From the NCBI RefSeq assembly GCF_025465255.1, contig NZ_JAODNI010000078.1:1-54912 (forward strand): a DNA stretch of 54,912 nucleotides, given 5' to 3'. The notes beneath the pieces were generated by a model, which was not told the origin of the DNA, did no database searches, and was given only the letters and a program-made list of their open reading frames with translations. A program made the position numbers and the translations under genes. Below, piece by piece: positions 29,457 to 40,307 of this stretch; within the stretch, counting starts at the first letter, position 1; the number at the start of each line of letters is the position of its first letter. The DNA is from Pseudonocardia sp. GTDB lineage: Bacteria > Actinomycetota > Actinomycetes > Mycobacteriales > Pseudonocardiaceae.

Positions 29457-29492
29457 AGACGGCGTCGACCCTGCGGGGTCGGCGCCGTCTTC
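29457..29492 (+). terminator. Hairpin terminator after secreted protein gene 2
   Basis: Arms AGACGGCGTCGACC and GGTCGGCGCCGTCT pair with one G-T wobble, 34 bases after the stop. It could also act for the convergent prenyl synthase gene. Confidence 0.75.
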
Positions 29493-29538
29493 GTGTCGGA
29501 GGGCCGGCAGGGGAGCGCGTCTCCGCCGGGGCCCGTGC

Positions 29539-30384
29539 TCAGCCGCCGAAGCGGCGGTGGCGGGCCGCGTAGTCCCGCAGCGCTCGCAGGAAATCCACCT
29601 TGCGGAACTCGGGCCAGTAGGCCTCGGTGAACCAGAACTCCGAGTGCGCGGACTGCCAGAGCAGGAAGCCGGACAGCCGCTGCTCCCCCGACGTGCGGAT
29701 CACCAGGTCGGGGTCCGGCTGGCCGGACGTGTAGAGGTGGGCGGCGATGTGGTCCACGTCCAGGACCTCCGCGAGCTCCTCGATCGACGTCCCGGACTCG
29801 GCGTGCTGCATCAGCAGCTTGCGCACCGCGTCCGCGATCTCCTGCCGGCCGCCGTAGCCGACCGCCACGTTGACCTGCAGCCCCGTGCGGCCGACCGTGC
29901 GCTCGACCGCGGCGGACAGCCGTTCGGCCATCGCCCGCGGGAGCAGTTCCAGCGCCCCGACGACGCGGAGCTGCCACGGCCGCGTCGGCCCGCTCAGCTC
30001 GTCGACGACCGTCGTGATGATCTCGAGCAGCGGCTCGAGCTCCTCGGCCGGACGGTCCAGGTTGTCCGTGGAGAGCAGGAACAGGGTCGCGACCTCCACG
30101 CCGGCCTCGCCGCACCACTCGAGCATGTCCGAGATCTTCGCGGCGCCGGCCCGGTGACCGTCGTTGACGTCGACGAGCCCGGCGTCGCGCGCCCAGCGGC
30201 GGTTCCCGTCGAGGATCAGAGCCACGTGCCGAGGCCGCTCGGCACCGGTCAGCCGACGGCCGAGCCTGCGCTCGTACGCCGCGTACAGCAGGTCACGCAC
30301 GCCCACGGCGAAGGAGCCTACGCCCGCGCGTCCGGCTCGCCCCCGCGGAGGCGGCTGGTCACCCTGCGGAAGCGTGGCGTTCAT
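29539..30384 (-). CDS. cis-Prenyltransferase, probably (2Z,6E)-farnesyl diphosphate synthase
   Basis: The product has 281 residues. UPP-synthase family motifs are present: VALILDGNRRWAR with catalytic Asp, LFLLSTDNLDRP, and RTSGEQRLSGFLLWQSAHSEFWF. The adjacent divergent hemolysin III gene matches the mycobacterial pair Rv1085c/Rv1086, where Rv1086 makes the short-chain Z,E-FPP used to build decaprenyl phosphate. Hence short-chain synthase is the better guess than undecaprenyl synthase. The start is at 30384 or slightly internal. Confidence 0.85.
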   Translation of the reverse strand: MNATLPQGDQPPPRGRAGRAGVGSFAVGVRDLLYAAYERRLGRRLTGAERPRHVALILDGNRRWARDAGLVDVNDGHRAGAAKISDMLEWCGEAGVEVATLFLLSTDNLDRPAEELEPLLEIITTVVDELSGPTRPWQLRVVGALELLPRAMAERLSAAVERTVGRTGLQVNVAVGYGGRQEIADAVRKLLMQHAESGTSIEELAEVLDVDHIAAHLYTSGQPDPDLVIRTSGEQRLSGFLLWQSAHSEFWFTEAYWPEFRKVDFLRALRDYAARHRRFGG

Positions 30385-30430
30385 CCCCGGACGCCGCCGC
30401 CGTCACTGCCGGTGCCGTACTCTCGGCGAC

Positions 30431-31111
30431 GTGACCGCCCGGACTGTCGCGGCGCAGCCACCGGGCGCGCCCCTGAAGCCTCGCATGCGGGGCTGGATCC
30501 ACTTCTGGTCGCTCGTCGCCTCCGTGGCCGCCTGCGCCGTGCTGATCACGCTGTCCGCCGCGCTGGTCGGCGGCTGGGCGGTGCTTGCGATCAGCATCTA
30601 CAGCGTGTCGATACTCGGGCTGTTCGGGACGAGCGCGCTCTACCACCGGCGCACCTGGAAGTCCCCGCGCAGCAAGCTCGTCATGCGCCGTCTCGACCAT
30701 TCGATGATCTTCGTGTTCATCGCCGGGACGTACACCCCGTTCGCCATGCTCGCGATGCCCGCGGCCACCGCACGCTGGGTCCTCGCCGTGGCCTGGGGCG
30801 GCGCTTTGGCCGGGGTGGTCCTGAAGGTCGCCTGGCCGCACGCCCCGCCGTGGGTCGGCGTGCCCATCTACATCGCGCTGGGCTGGATCGCGGTGTTCGT
30901 CCTGCCGGACCTGCTGCACAACGGCGGGGTGGCCGCGCTGGTCCTGCTGCTGGTCGGCGGGGCGCTCTACACGGTCGGCGCGGTGTTCTACGCCACGCGC
31001 TGGCCGAACCCGTGGCCGCGCACGTTCGGCTTCCACGAGTTCTTCCACGCCGCCACCGCGCTGGCCGCGATCTGCCACCAGCTCGCGATCTGGTTCGTCC
31101 TCTTCGGCTGA
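30431..31111 (+). CDS. Hemolysin III family membrane protein (PAQR-like)
   Basis: The product has 226 residues with about seven membrane helices. Conserved family residues are SALYHRRTW, LDHSMIFVFIAGTYTPF and, at the end, HEFFHAATALAAICHQ, a metal-binding His pattern of PAQR/HlyIII proteins. The GTG start is divergent from the prenyl synthase with a 46-base gap; ATG 30485 is an alternative. The hemolysin activity of the family is doubtful. Confidence 0.85.
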   Translation: MTARTVAAQPPGAPLKPRMRGWIHFWSLVASVAACAVLITLSAALVGGWAVLAISIYSVSILGLFGTSALYHRRTWKSPRSKLVMRRLDHSMIFVFIAGTYTPFAMLAMPAATARWVLAVAWGGALAGVVLKVAWPHAPPWVGVPIYIALGWIAVFVLPDLLHNGGVAALVLLLVGGALYTVGAVFYATRWPNPWPRTFGFHEFFHAATALAAICHQLAIWFVLFG

Positions 31112-31160
31112 GCCCGTCCCGGACGGGTACGGCGCGGGCGCCCGGTGGCGCCCGCGTGCC

Positions 31161-31778
31161 TCACTCTCCGGTCGGGCCCTTCGCCCGCAGTTCGTCGACC
31201 TTCGCCATCGCCTCGCGCAGGTCCGCGAGCCACTCGTCGGCGTGCTCGCCGACCAGCCTCACCGCCCAGGCCAGCGCGTCCGACCGGGACCGCGCGACCC
31301 CCGAGTCCACGAGCGTGTCCAGCACGATCCGCTCCGGCTGCCGCAGGCGCGTCATCACCGGCACCGACGCGGTGGTGAACAGCTCCTCCGTGTCCCCGAT
31401 CCGCGCGCCCCAGGCGACCTTGCGCTGGTAGCGGTGCTCCGCCTGGTTGGCGATGTCCATCCGCTCCTCACGGGTCTGCTCCCGGAAGCGGGAGATCCGG
31501 CCCGCGGCCGCGGCGGCCCGCTCGGCCCGGCCCGCGTCGGAGTCGGCGAACTCGCCCTCGACGGGCGGGAGCTCGCCGACGATCAGGATCTCCTCCCGGT
31601 CGACCGTCACGTCCGGCGCCCCGACGAACCAGCCTTCCGGCAGCCTGCCCTGCAGCCACGCCGCAGCGTCGTCCGCGCTGGGCAGGTCGGACTGCTGCCA
31701 GCCGCCCCGGCCCTGGCCACGACCGCCTCCACGCCCGCCCGCTCCAGGCCATCCCCTGTGCATCCGCCCCGACATCAC
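31161..31778 (-). CDS. Conserved hypothetical actinobacterial protein with possible RHH-like end
   Basis: The product has 205 residues. A Gly/Arg-rich N-terminus is followed by an alpha/beta domain (LQGRLPEGWFVGAPDVTVDREEILIVGELP), a helical EQTREERMDIANQAEHRYQRK, and a C-terminal IVLDTLVDSGVARSRSDAL segment resembling ribbon-helix-helix sequences. Family and function are not recognised. It lies between the hemolysin III gene and the thioredoxin-domain gene, on the same strand as the latter and about 75 bases from it. Confidence 0.65.
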   Translation of the reverse strand: MMSGRMHRGWPGAGGRGGGRGQGRGGWQQSDLPSADDAAAWLQGRLPEGWFVGAPDVTVDREEILIVGELPPVEGEFADSDAGRAERAAAAAGRISRFREQTREERMDIANQAEHRYQRKVAWGARIGDTEELFTTASVPVMTRLRQPERIVLDTLVDSGVARSRSDALAWAVRLVGEHADEWLADLREAMAKVDELRAKGPTGE

Positions 31779-31854
31779 GCCTCCTCGTTGCTCGTGATTA
31801 CGAGATTACGCTGCAACAAGGCGATCGTGCCACGCGTTCGTACAGGGAAGATCC

Positions 31855-33867
<2,013 letters not shown>

Positions 33868-33904
33868 GCGGCCCAGCCTCGCAGAGGCCGCGGCCGCCCG
33901 CGCC

Positions 33905-34171
33905 TCAGGACGAGGAGCGTTCCTCGTCCGATCCGGGCTGCTTCTCCCCCGCGGTCCGCTCGAAGGACTCCGGCAGCTTCTTGATCCGCTTGCTCATCGA
34001 CCGGATCAGGACGGCCGTCGCGATCGCCAGCAGGATGACGACGACGAGCGCGACCGGCGACGCCTTGCCGAAATCCTCGCCCTGCGGCGGCGGAGGGGGA
34101 TCCTGCGCGGGTACCGCGGCCACCGCCGCAGCGGGATCGACCGCCCCCAGCTGGACCAGCATCTCCGCCAC
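33905..34171 (-). CDS. Small conserved membrane protein (Rv1083-like)
   Basis: The product has 88 residues: a Pro-rich N-terminal half, then one membrane helix (SPVALVVVILLAIATAVLI), then a basic and Glu-rich tail (RSMSKRIKKLPESFERT). It sits between mca and the thioredoxin-domain gene, as in mycobacteria. Function unknown. Confidence 0.8.
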   Translation of the reverse strand: MAEMLVQLGAVDPAAAVAAVPAQDPPPPPQGEDFGKASPVALVVVILLAIATAVLIRSMSKRIKKLPESFERTAGEKQPGSDEERSSS

Positions 34172-34250
34172 TGCCCGTCACCCCTCGAGAGAACCGCTCG
34201 CCCCCGTACGGGACGAGCGCCTTCAAACTACGCGGATGTTCCCGCGCCGG

Positions 34251-35159
34251 TCATCCGGCCTTGAGCTCCGCCGGCGTCCGCAGACCCGCGAACAGGTCGT
34301 CCTCCGGGGTGGGGCTGTCCACCAGCGAGCGGACGAGCTCGTAGTCCTCGGTGGGCCACACCTCGCGCTGCACGTCCAGCGGGGTGAAGAACCAGCGGCT
34401 CGTGGGGTCGATCTGGGTGGCGTGCGCCTTGAGCGCCTCGTCCCGGACCTCGAAGTACTCCCCGCACTCCACCTTCGTGGTGACCCGGAGGCCGGGGTCC
34501 GGCCGGTCGTCCTTCCAGTTGTCCAGCCACGCCTGGTAGGGCGACTCCAGGCCGCGGGCCTTCAACGCCTCGCTGAACGCGACCAGCCGGGCCTTGGAGA
34601 AGCCGTGGGAGTAGTAGAGTTTCAGCGGCTGCCAGGGCTCGCCGGCGTCGGGGAAGCTGTCCGGGTCCGGCGCCGCGTCGAACGCCGCCACCGACACCTC
34701 ATGGGTGCGGATGTGGTCCGGGTGCGGGTAGCCGCCGTTCTCGTCGTAGGTGACGATCACGTGCGGCCGGAACTCGCGGACCAGCCGGACCAGCGCCTCG
34801 GTGGGCTCCTCCAGCGGGACGAGCGCGAAGCAGCCCTCCGGCAGCGGCGGCAGCGGGTCGCCCTCGGGCAGGCCCGAGTCCACGAAGCCCAGCCAGCGGT
34901 GCTGCACGCCGAGGATCTCCGCGGCCCGCGCCATCTCCGCCTGGCGGACCGCGGGCATGTTCTGCAGCACGTCCGGACGGTCCATGGCGGGGTTCAGGAT
35001 GCTGCCGCGCTCGCCACCGGTGCAGGTGACGACCATGACCTCGGCACCCTCGGCGACGTAGCGGGCGCTGCTGGCGGCGCCCTTGCTCGACTCGTCGTCC
35101 GGGTGGGCGTGCACCGTCATCAGCCGTAGCGGCTCGCGGCTCGGGTCTGGGGAGGTCAT
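34251..35159 (-). CDS. mca: Mycothiol S-conjugate amidase
   Basis: The enzyme has 302 residues and cleaves mycothiol-S-conjugates to mercapturic acids and GlcN-inositol, detoxifying electrophiles. The PIG-L/LmbE zinc motif AHPDDE is at 18-23, and [13 protein letters not shown] supplies the third ligand. Length and the C-terminal [19 protein letters not shown] distinguish Mca from MshB. This indicates that the organism makes mycothiol. Confidence 0.94.
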   Translation of the reverse strand: MTSPDPSREPLRLMTVHAHPDDESSKGAASSARYVAEGAEVMVVTCTGGERGSILNPAMDRPDVLQNMPAVRQAEMARAAEILGVQHRWLGFVDSGLPEGDPLPPLPEGCFALVPLEEPTEALVRLVREFRPHVIVTYDENGGYPHPDHIRTHEVSVAAFDAAPDPDSFPDAGEPWQPLKLYYSHGFSKARLVAFSEALKARGLESPYQAWLDNWKDDRPDPGLRVTTKVECGEYFEVRDEALKAHATQIDPTSRWFFTPLDVQREVWPTEDYELVRSLVDSPTPEDDLFAGLRTPAELKAG

Positions 35160-35229
35160 GGGGCGACCGCGGTCCTTCCGTCTTCGTCAGGTGGTGCGGG
35201 CCGCGTCCGGCCCGCACGTCGGAGGAATC

Positions 35230-35502
35230 GTGGCAGAGCGGCCCGACACTCTCGCGCGACCGCCTGCCACACCTCGTCGAAAGGCCCAACGCCGCCGGGC
35301 CCCGGGCTCTTCCCGGGGCCGCTCGGTGAGCGGTGCCCACGGCCGGGCGACCGCTGCCGCCTCGCCCGGCGGACGGTCCGGGCCGGCCGGTTCCGCACCT
35401 CTTCCGCAGGGCTCCCACCTGCGCCGATGCCCACCTGGGGAACTTCAGCGCGCCTCCGGCCGTTCGTCGAAGGACCGCGACGAGCGGCACGCTCCGTGTT
35501 AG
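35230..35502 (+). pseudogene. Possible remnant of the DUF4307 gene between mca and greA
   Basis: GTG 35230 has a strong ribosome-binding site (GGAGGAATC) and opens a 90-residue frame starting MAERPDTLARPP. It is divergent from mca and codirectional with greA, exactly where the DUF4307 gene (Rv1081c position) is found in relatives. After the first 30 residues there is no membrane helix or DUF4307-like core in any frame. Either it is an unrelated low-complexity ORF or the gene has lost its core by deletion. Confidence 0.3.
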
Positions 35503-35512
35503 GCTGAGGCGC

Positions 35513-35540
35513 ACACGGCCCGCAGGCGGGTCGTGTTTTT
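35513..35540 (+). terminator. Terminator-like hairpin upstream of greA
   Basis: ACACGGCCCGC and GCGGGTCGTGT pair with one wobble and are followed by a T run (35536-35540). It lies about 90 bases before the greA start and only about 8 bases after a TAGGCT box (35500-35505). Confidence 0.7.
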
Positions 35541-35630
35541 CCTTACTCGGGGGCTTGCCGCCCGACGACGGCCCGAACTGTGCGGGCAACCGGATCCGCA
35601 CTGTGCGGTTCCGGACGTGCTGGAGGAGTG

Positions 35631-36122
35631 ATGAGCGTGACGGAGACTCAGGTGACCTGGCTCACCCAGGATGCCTTCGACCGGCTCAAGACGGAGCTGG
35701 ACGAGCTGATCGCGAATCGGCCGGTCATCGCCGCGGAGATCAACGCCCGTCGCGAGGAGGGCGACCTCAAGGAGAACGGCGGCTACCACGCCGCGCGTGA
35801 GGAGCAGGGCCAGCAGGAGGGCCGGATCCGGCAGCTCCAGGAGCTGCTGCGCACCGCGCACGTCGGCACCTCCCCGACGAGCGCGAACGAGGCCGCCCCC
35901 GGCACCGTGCTCACCATCCGGTACGACGACGACGACACCGAGAAGGTGCTGCTCGGCTCCCGCGAGGAGGGCAGCCACGGCGACCTGCAGGTCATCTCGC
36001 CGAACTCCCCGCTCGGCGCCGCGCTGCTCGGGGCGAAGGCCGGCGAGGACCGCTCGTACCCGCTCCCGGACGGCGGCAGCATGAAGGTCACGCTGGTCGA
36101 GATCCAGCCGTACACCGGCTGA
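35631..36122 (+). CDS. greA: Transcription elongation factor GreA
   Basis: The product has 163 residues. The N-terminal coiled coil has [24 protein letters not shown], with the acidic tip residues that reactivate backtracked RNA polymerase. The C-terminal domain has [22 protein letters not shown] 35631 follows GGAGGAGTG; GTG at 35628 is an alternative. It is convergent with ilvA. Confidence 0.95.
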   Translation: MSVTETQVTWLTQDAFDRLKTELDELIANRPVIAAEINARREEGDLKENGGYHAAREEQGQQEGRIRQLQELLRTAHVGTSPTSANEAAPGTVLTIRYDDDDTEKVLLGSREEGSHGDLQVISPNSPLGAALLGAKAGEDRSYPLPDGGSMKVTLVEIQPYTG

Positions 36123-36136
36123 CCCGGAGCTGACCG

Positions 36137-37384
36137 CTACCGGTCCGGGCCGCCGACCGCCGTCACCCGGTGGCCGGCTTCCCGCAGCGCCTCGACGAGG
36201 TCGCGGCAGTGCTCGGGCCCGCGCGTCTCCAGGCTGAGCGCGACGTCGACGTCCCCCATCGGGACGGTGCCGCTGATCCGCGAGTGCTCGATGTCGATCA
36301 CGTTCGCGCCCAGCCTGGCCACCTGTCGCAGCAGCTCGGCCAGCGCACCGGGCCGGTCCCCCACCCGGACCCGCAGCGACAGGTAGCGCGCCGCGGAGGC
36401 CATGCCGTGCTGGATCACGTGCAGCAGCACCAGCGGATCGACGTTGCCCCCGGAGAGCACCGCCACGGCCGGGGTCTCCCAGCGCCGCGGCTCGCCGAGC
36501 AGCGCCGCGATCGGTGCGGCGCCCGCCGGCTCCACCAGCAGTTTCGCCCGTTCCAGGCAGTGCAGCAGGGCCCGGGACAGCGCGTCCTCGCCGACCGTCA
36601 CGAACTCGTCGACCAGCGCCGCGACCTGCCGGTAGGTGATCTCCCCGGGCATGCCGACCGCGATGCCGTCGGCGATCGTGCGCATCGAGTCCAGCGGGGT
36701 GGGCTCGCCCCTGTCCAGGGACGCCGGCCACGCCGCCGCGCCCGCGGCCTGCACCCCGACCACGCGCACGTCCGGCCGCTCGGCCTTGATCGCGGCCGCC
36801 ACGCCGCCGAGCAGCCCGCCGCCGCCGGTGGCGATCAACACCGTCCGCACGTCCGGCACCTGCTCCAGGATCTCCAGCCCGACGGTGCCCTGGCCGGCGA
36901 TGACATCGGGGTGGTCGAACGGGTGGATCAGCACCGCACCGGTGCGCTCCGCGAACTCCCGGGCCGCCGCGAGGCTCTGCTCGATCGTCTCCCCCACCAG
37001 CTCGACGGCCGCCCCGTAGCCGCGCGTCGCGTGGACCTTCGGGATCGCGGCACGTTCGGGCATGAAGACCGTCGCGTCGATGCCGAGCAGCCGGGCGGCG
37101 AGCGCGACGCCCTGCGCGTGGTTGCCCGCGCTGGCGGCGACGACGCCGGACCGGCACTGCTCCTCCGGCAGCCGGGCCAGCCGGGTGTAGGCGCCGCGGA
37201 TCTTGAACGAACCGGTGCGCTGCAGGTTCTCGCACTTGAGCCACACCGGGCCGCCGGTCAGGTCGGTCAGCGCGCGCGAGTGGTGCACCGGGGTCTTCCG
37301 GATGACACCGCCGAGCAGGGCGGAGGCGGACCGGATGTCGTCGAGTCCCACCGGGAACGCGGTGTCGGTGCGAGGGTCGGCCAT
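36137..37384 (-). CDS. ilvA: Threonine ammonia-lyase
   Basis: The enzyme has 415 residues and deaminates threonine to 2-oxobutyrate. The PLP lysine is K61 in TGSFKIRGAY; the glycine loop is ATGGGGLLGG. A C-terminal ACT domain at about 335-405 (RVRVGDRPGALAELLRQVARL) suggests allosteric control. The length fits the single-ACT TdcB/IlvA form. ATG 37384 is chosen because upstream residues are not family-like. It is inserted between greA and metB relative to mycobacteria and could feed isoleucine synthesis. Confidence 0.92.
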   Translation of the reverse strand: MADPRTDTAFPVGLDDIRSASALLGGVIRKTPVHHSRALTDLTGGPVWLKCENLQRTGSFKIRGAYTRLARLPEEQCRSGVVAASAGNHAQGVALAARLLGIDATVFMPERAAIPKVHATRGYGAAVELVGETIEQSLAAAREFAERTGAVLIHPFDHPDVIAGQGTVGLEILEQVPDVRTVLIATGGGGLLGGVAAAIKAERPDVRVVGVQAAGAAAWPASLDRGEPTPLDSMRTIADGIAVGMPGEITYRQVAALVDEFVTVGEDALSRALLHCLERAKLLVEPAGAAPIAALLGEPRRWETPAVAVLSGGNVDPLVLLHVIQHGMASAARYLSLRVRVGDRPGALAELLRQVARLGANVIDIEHSRISGTVPMGDVDVALSLETRGPEHCRDLVEALREAGHRVTAVGGPDR

Positions 37385-37464
37385 GGCACCACTCTCGCAC
37401 CGACCCCGGTAGCCTCGGACCCGGCGGGTCGGCACAGAGGTCCCCGCCGCCACGGGGAGGTCGG

Positions 37465-37689
37465 ATGACGCGGGTGCGGGCTGTCGCCCAGTTGCTGGCC
37501 GCGGCCGTCATGGCGGGCATCGCGGTCGCCACCGTGCAGCAGGCCGGCTGCGACTCGCCGGGCCGCTACGAGTACCGGGACGGCGCCTACCTGCTGGTCG
37601 GCGGCTGCGTCCAGCCCGGGGACCTCGCGGTCCCCTCGCCGCCGGACCCGCAGCCGACGACCGTTCCGCCGGTCCCGTCCCGCAGCTGA
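37465..37689 (+). CDS. Small secreted or membrane-anchored protein
   Basis: The product has 74 residues. The N-terminal hydrophobic segment (VAQLLAAAVMAGIAVATVQQ) could be a signal peptide or anchor. Two cysteines follow (GCDSPG, GGCVQPG), then a Pro-rich tail. It starts with ATG after GGGGAGG. Not recognised; it is divergent from ilvA and convergent with metB. Confidence 0.6.
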   Translation: MTRVRAVAQLLAAAVMAGIAVATVQQAGCDSPGRYEYRDGAYLLVGGCVQPGDLAVPSPPDPQPTTVPPVPSRS

Positions 37690-37719
37690 TCCTCGGGCGC
37701 GCGCCCGGGGAGCAGCAGA

Positions 37720-38859
37720 TCAGGCCTCGAGCGCCTGACGCAGGTCCTCCAGCAGGTCCTCGACGTCCTCGATCCCCACGGACAGCCGCACCAGCGAGTC
37801 CGGCACCTCGAGCGCCGAGCCCGCGACGGACGCGTGCGTCATCTGGTGCGGGTGCTCGATCAGGGACTCGACACCGCCGAGGGACTCCGCGAGCGTGAAC
37901 AGCTTCGTGGACGCGCAGACCTTCAGTGCCGCCTCCTTGCCGCCCTCGACCAGGAACGACACCATCCCGCCGAAGCGCCGCATCTGCTTCGCCGCGACCT
38001 CGTGTCCGGGGTGCTCGGGCAGGCCCGGGTAGAGCACCTTCGCCACGGCCGAGTGCGCGGACAGCATCTCGACGACGCGTTCCGCGTTGTCGCTGTGCCG
38101 CTCCATCCGCACGGCGAGGGTCTTCGCGCCGCGCAGCGTCAGCCACGCGTCGAAGGGCCCGGGGACCGAGCCGACGGAGTTCTGCAGGATGCCGATCCGC
38201 TCGGCGAGCGCGTCGTCGTCGCAGATCAGGGCACCGCCGACGACGTCCGAGTGGCCACCGACGTACTTGGTGGTGGAGTGCAGGACGACGTCCGCCCCCA
38301 GCGCGAGGGGGGACTGCAGGTACGGCGAGGCGAACGTGTTGTCCACGACGAGCGTCGTGTGGTGGGCGTGCGCGGCCTGTGCCAGCGCGGCGATGTCCGC
38401 GATCCCCAGCAACGGGTTCGTGGGCGTCTCGCACCAGATCGCCTTGGTCGTCGGCCGGATCACCGAGCGGAGCGCGTCGAGGTCACCGAGGTCGGCGGCG
38501 CTGTACTCGACGCCCCACTGGGTGAGGACCTTGTCGACGAGCCGGAACGTGCCCCCGTACGCGTCGTGCGGGATGACGAGGTGGTCACCCGGCTTGAGCA
38601 GGACCCGCAGCAGCACGTCCGAGGCGCCCATGCCGGAGCCGAACGCGTACGCGTGCCGGCCGCCCTCCAGCGCGGCGAGACACTCCTGCAGTGCGGTCCG
38701 GGTGGGGTTGGCGCTGCGCGAGTACTCGTACCCGCCGCGGAGCCCACCGACCCCGTCCTGGGCGAACGTGGAGCTCGGGTGGATCGGCACGGTGACGGCC
38801 CCGGTGGCCGGGTCCGGCTCCTGACCTGCGTGGATGGCGCGCGTGGAGAAACCCTGCAT
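37720..38859 (-). CDS. metB: Cystathionine gamma-synthase
   Basis: The enzyme has 379 residues and is PLP-dependent, joining an O-acyl-homoserine and cysteine to form cystathionine. Motifs include YEYSRSANPTR, FGSGMGA and the PLP lysine K198 in LHSTTKYVGGHSD. Beta- or gamma-lyase activity cannot be excluded. It lies 86 bases downstream of cbs on the same strand, giving a transsulfuration unit, with a perfect palindrome between. Confidence 0.9.
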   Translation of the reverse strand: MQGFSTRAIHAGQEPDPATGAVTVPIHPSSTFAQDGVGGLRGGYEYSRSANPTRTALQECLAALEGGRHAYAFGSGMGASDVLLRVLLKPGDHLVIPHDAYGGTFRLVDKVLTQWGVEYSAADLGDLDALRSVIRPTTKAIWCETPTNPLLGIADIAALAQAAHAHHTTLVVDNTFASPYLQSPLALGADVVLHSTTKYVGGHSDVVGGALICDDDALAERIGILQNSVGSVPGPFDAWLTLRGAKTLAVRMERHSDNAERVVEMLSAHSAVAKVLYPGLPEHPGHEVAAKQMRRFGGMVSFLVEGGKEAALKVCASTKLFTLAESLGGVESLIEHPHQMTHASVAGSALEVPDSLVRLSVGIEDVEDLLEDLRQALEA

Positions 38860-38909
38860 GACTCGACGCTACGCGGGGGAGTTCGCGCAGCTCAGCCGGG
38901 GTTGTGCGC

Positions 38910-38937
38910 GTGGAACCTCGTTAGAACGAGGTTCCAC
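38910..38937. promoter_or_regulatory. Perfect 13-bp inverted repeat between cbs and metB
   Basis: GTGGAACCTCGTT and AACGAGGTTCCAC are separated by AG. No T run follows in the direction of transcription. It can be an operator for metB or a hairpin reducing read-through from cbs. Confidence 0.6.
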
Positions 38938-38945
38938 ACACACGG

Positions 38946-40307
38946 TCAGCCGAGGAACGCGAGCACGTCGGAGCGGGTGACGACCCCCGCGGGCTTCCCG
39001 TCCTCCAGCACGAGGGCGGCGTCCGCGGTGGCGAAGGCGCTCATCGCGGTGGCGAGCGGCTCGCCGGCGCCGAGCGTCGGCAGCGGCGCGGACATGTGCT
39101 TGTCCAGCCGGTCCAGGAGCTGCGCGCGGTTGGTGAACAGCGCGTCGAGGATGTCCCGCTCGACGACCGACCCGACGACCTCCGCGGCCATCACCGGCGG
39201 CTCCGCCCGGACGACCGGCATCTGCGACACGTGGAACTCGCGCAGGTAGTGCACGGCGTCCGCGACCGTCTCGTTCGGGTGCGCGTGCACCAGGTCCGGC
39301 ATGGTGCCGTCCTTGCGCCGCAGCACGTCCCCGACGGTGGCGCCCTCGGTCGGCGGGAGGAAGCCGTAGCTGGCCATCCAGGCGTCGTTGAAGACCTTGC
39401 CGAGGTAGCCGCGACCGCCGTCGGGCAGCAGGGTGACGATCACGGAGTCCTTCGGTGCGGTCGCCGCGACCCGCAGCGCCGCGACCACGGCCATCCCGCA
39501 CGAGCCGCCGACGAGCAGCGCCTCCTCGCGGGCCAGTGTGCGCGTCATGTGGAAGGAGTCCGCGTCGCTGACGGCCAGGATCTCGTCGCACACGTCCTTG
39601 TCGTAGGTCGTCGGCCAGAAGTCCTCGCCGACGCCCTCCACCAGGTAGGGCCGCCCGCTACCGCCGCTGTAGACCGAACCCTCGGGGTCCGCGCCGATCA
39701 CCTGCACGCGGCCGTCCGAGACCTCCTTGAGGTAGCGCCCGATCCCGCTGATGGTGCCGCCGGTGCCGATCCCCGCCACGAAGTGCGTGATCTTCCCGTC
39801 GGTCTGCTCCCAGATCTCCGGGCCCGTCGTCGCGTAGTGCGACGCCGGGTTCTCCTTGTTCGCGTACTGGTTCGGCTTCCACGCGCCGTCGATCTCGGAG
39901 ACGAGCCGGTCCGACGTCCGGTAGTAGGAGTCCGGATGCTCCGGCTCCACCGCCGTCGGGCAGACGACGACCTCGGCGCCGTAGGCCTTGAGCACGTTGC
40001 GCTTGTCCTCGCCCACCTTGTCCGGGCAGACGAACACGCACCTGTAGCCCTTGCGCTGGGCGACCATCGCCAGCCCGACGCCGGTGTTCCCGGACGTCGG
40101 CTCGACGATCGTGCCGCCGGGCCTCAGCTCCCCCGACGCCTCCGCCGCCTCGATCATGCGCAGCGCGATGCGGTCCTTCACGCTGCCGCCGGGGTTCATG
40201 TATTCGACCTTGGCGAGGACGAGCGGCTCGAGCCCCTCGGCCACCCGGCCCAGGCGGACGAGCGGGGTGTTCCCGACGAGGTCGGCGATGTGCTCGGCGT
40301 AGCGCAT
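38946..40307 (-). CDS. cbs: Cystathionine beta-synthase
   Basis: The enzyme has 453 residues. The PLP lysine is about K44 in NPGGSVKDRIALRM, and the phosphate loop is GIGTGGTISGIGRYL. Two CBS domains occupy about 335-453 (MPDLVHAHPNETVADAV, LEDGKPAGVVTRSDVLAFLG). It makes cystathionine from serine and homocysteine in mycobacterium-like reverse transsulfuration; it can also act as cysteine synthase. ATG 40307 is well placed. Confidence 0.94.
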   Translation of the reverse strand: MRYAEHIADLVGNTPLVRLGRVAEGLEPLVLAKVEYMNPGGSVKDRIALRMIEAAEASGELRPGGTIVEPTSGNTGVGLAMVAQRKGYRCVFVCPDKVGEDKRNVLKAYGAEVVVCPTAVEPEHPDSYYRTSDRLVSEIDGAWKPNQYANKENPASHYATTGPEIWEQTDGKITHFVAGIGTGGTISGIGRYLKEVSDGRVQVIGADPEGSVYSGGSGRPYLVEGVGEDFWPTTYDKDVCDEILAVSDADSFHMTRTLAREEALLVGGSCGMAVVAALRVAATAPKDSVIVTLLPDGGRGYLGKVFNDAWMASYGFLPPTEGATVGDVLRRKDGTMPDLVHAHPNETVADAVHYLREFHVSQMPVVRAEPPVMAAEVVGSVVERDILDALFTNRAQLLDRLDKHMSAPLPTLGAGEPLATAMSAFATADAALVLEDGKPAGVVTRSDVLAFLG

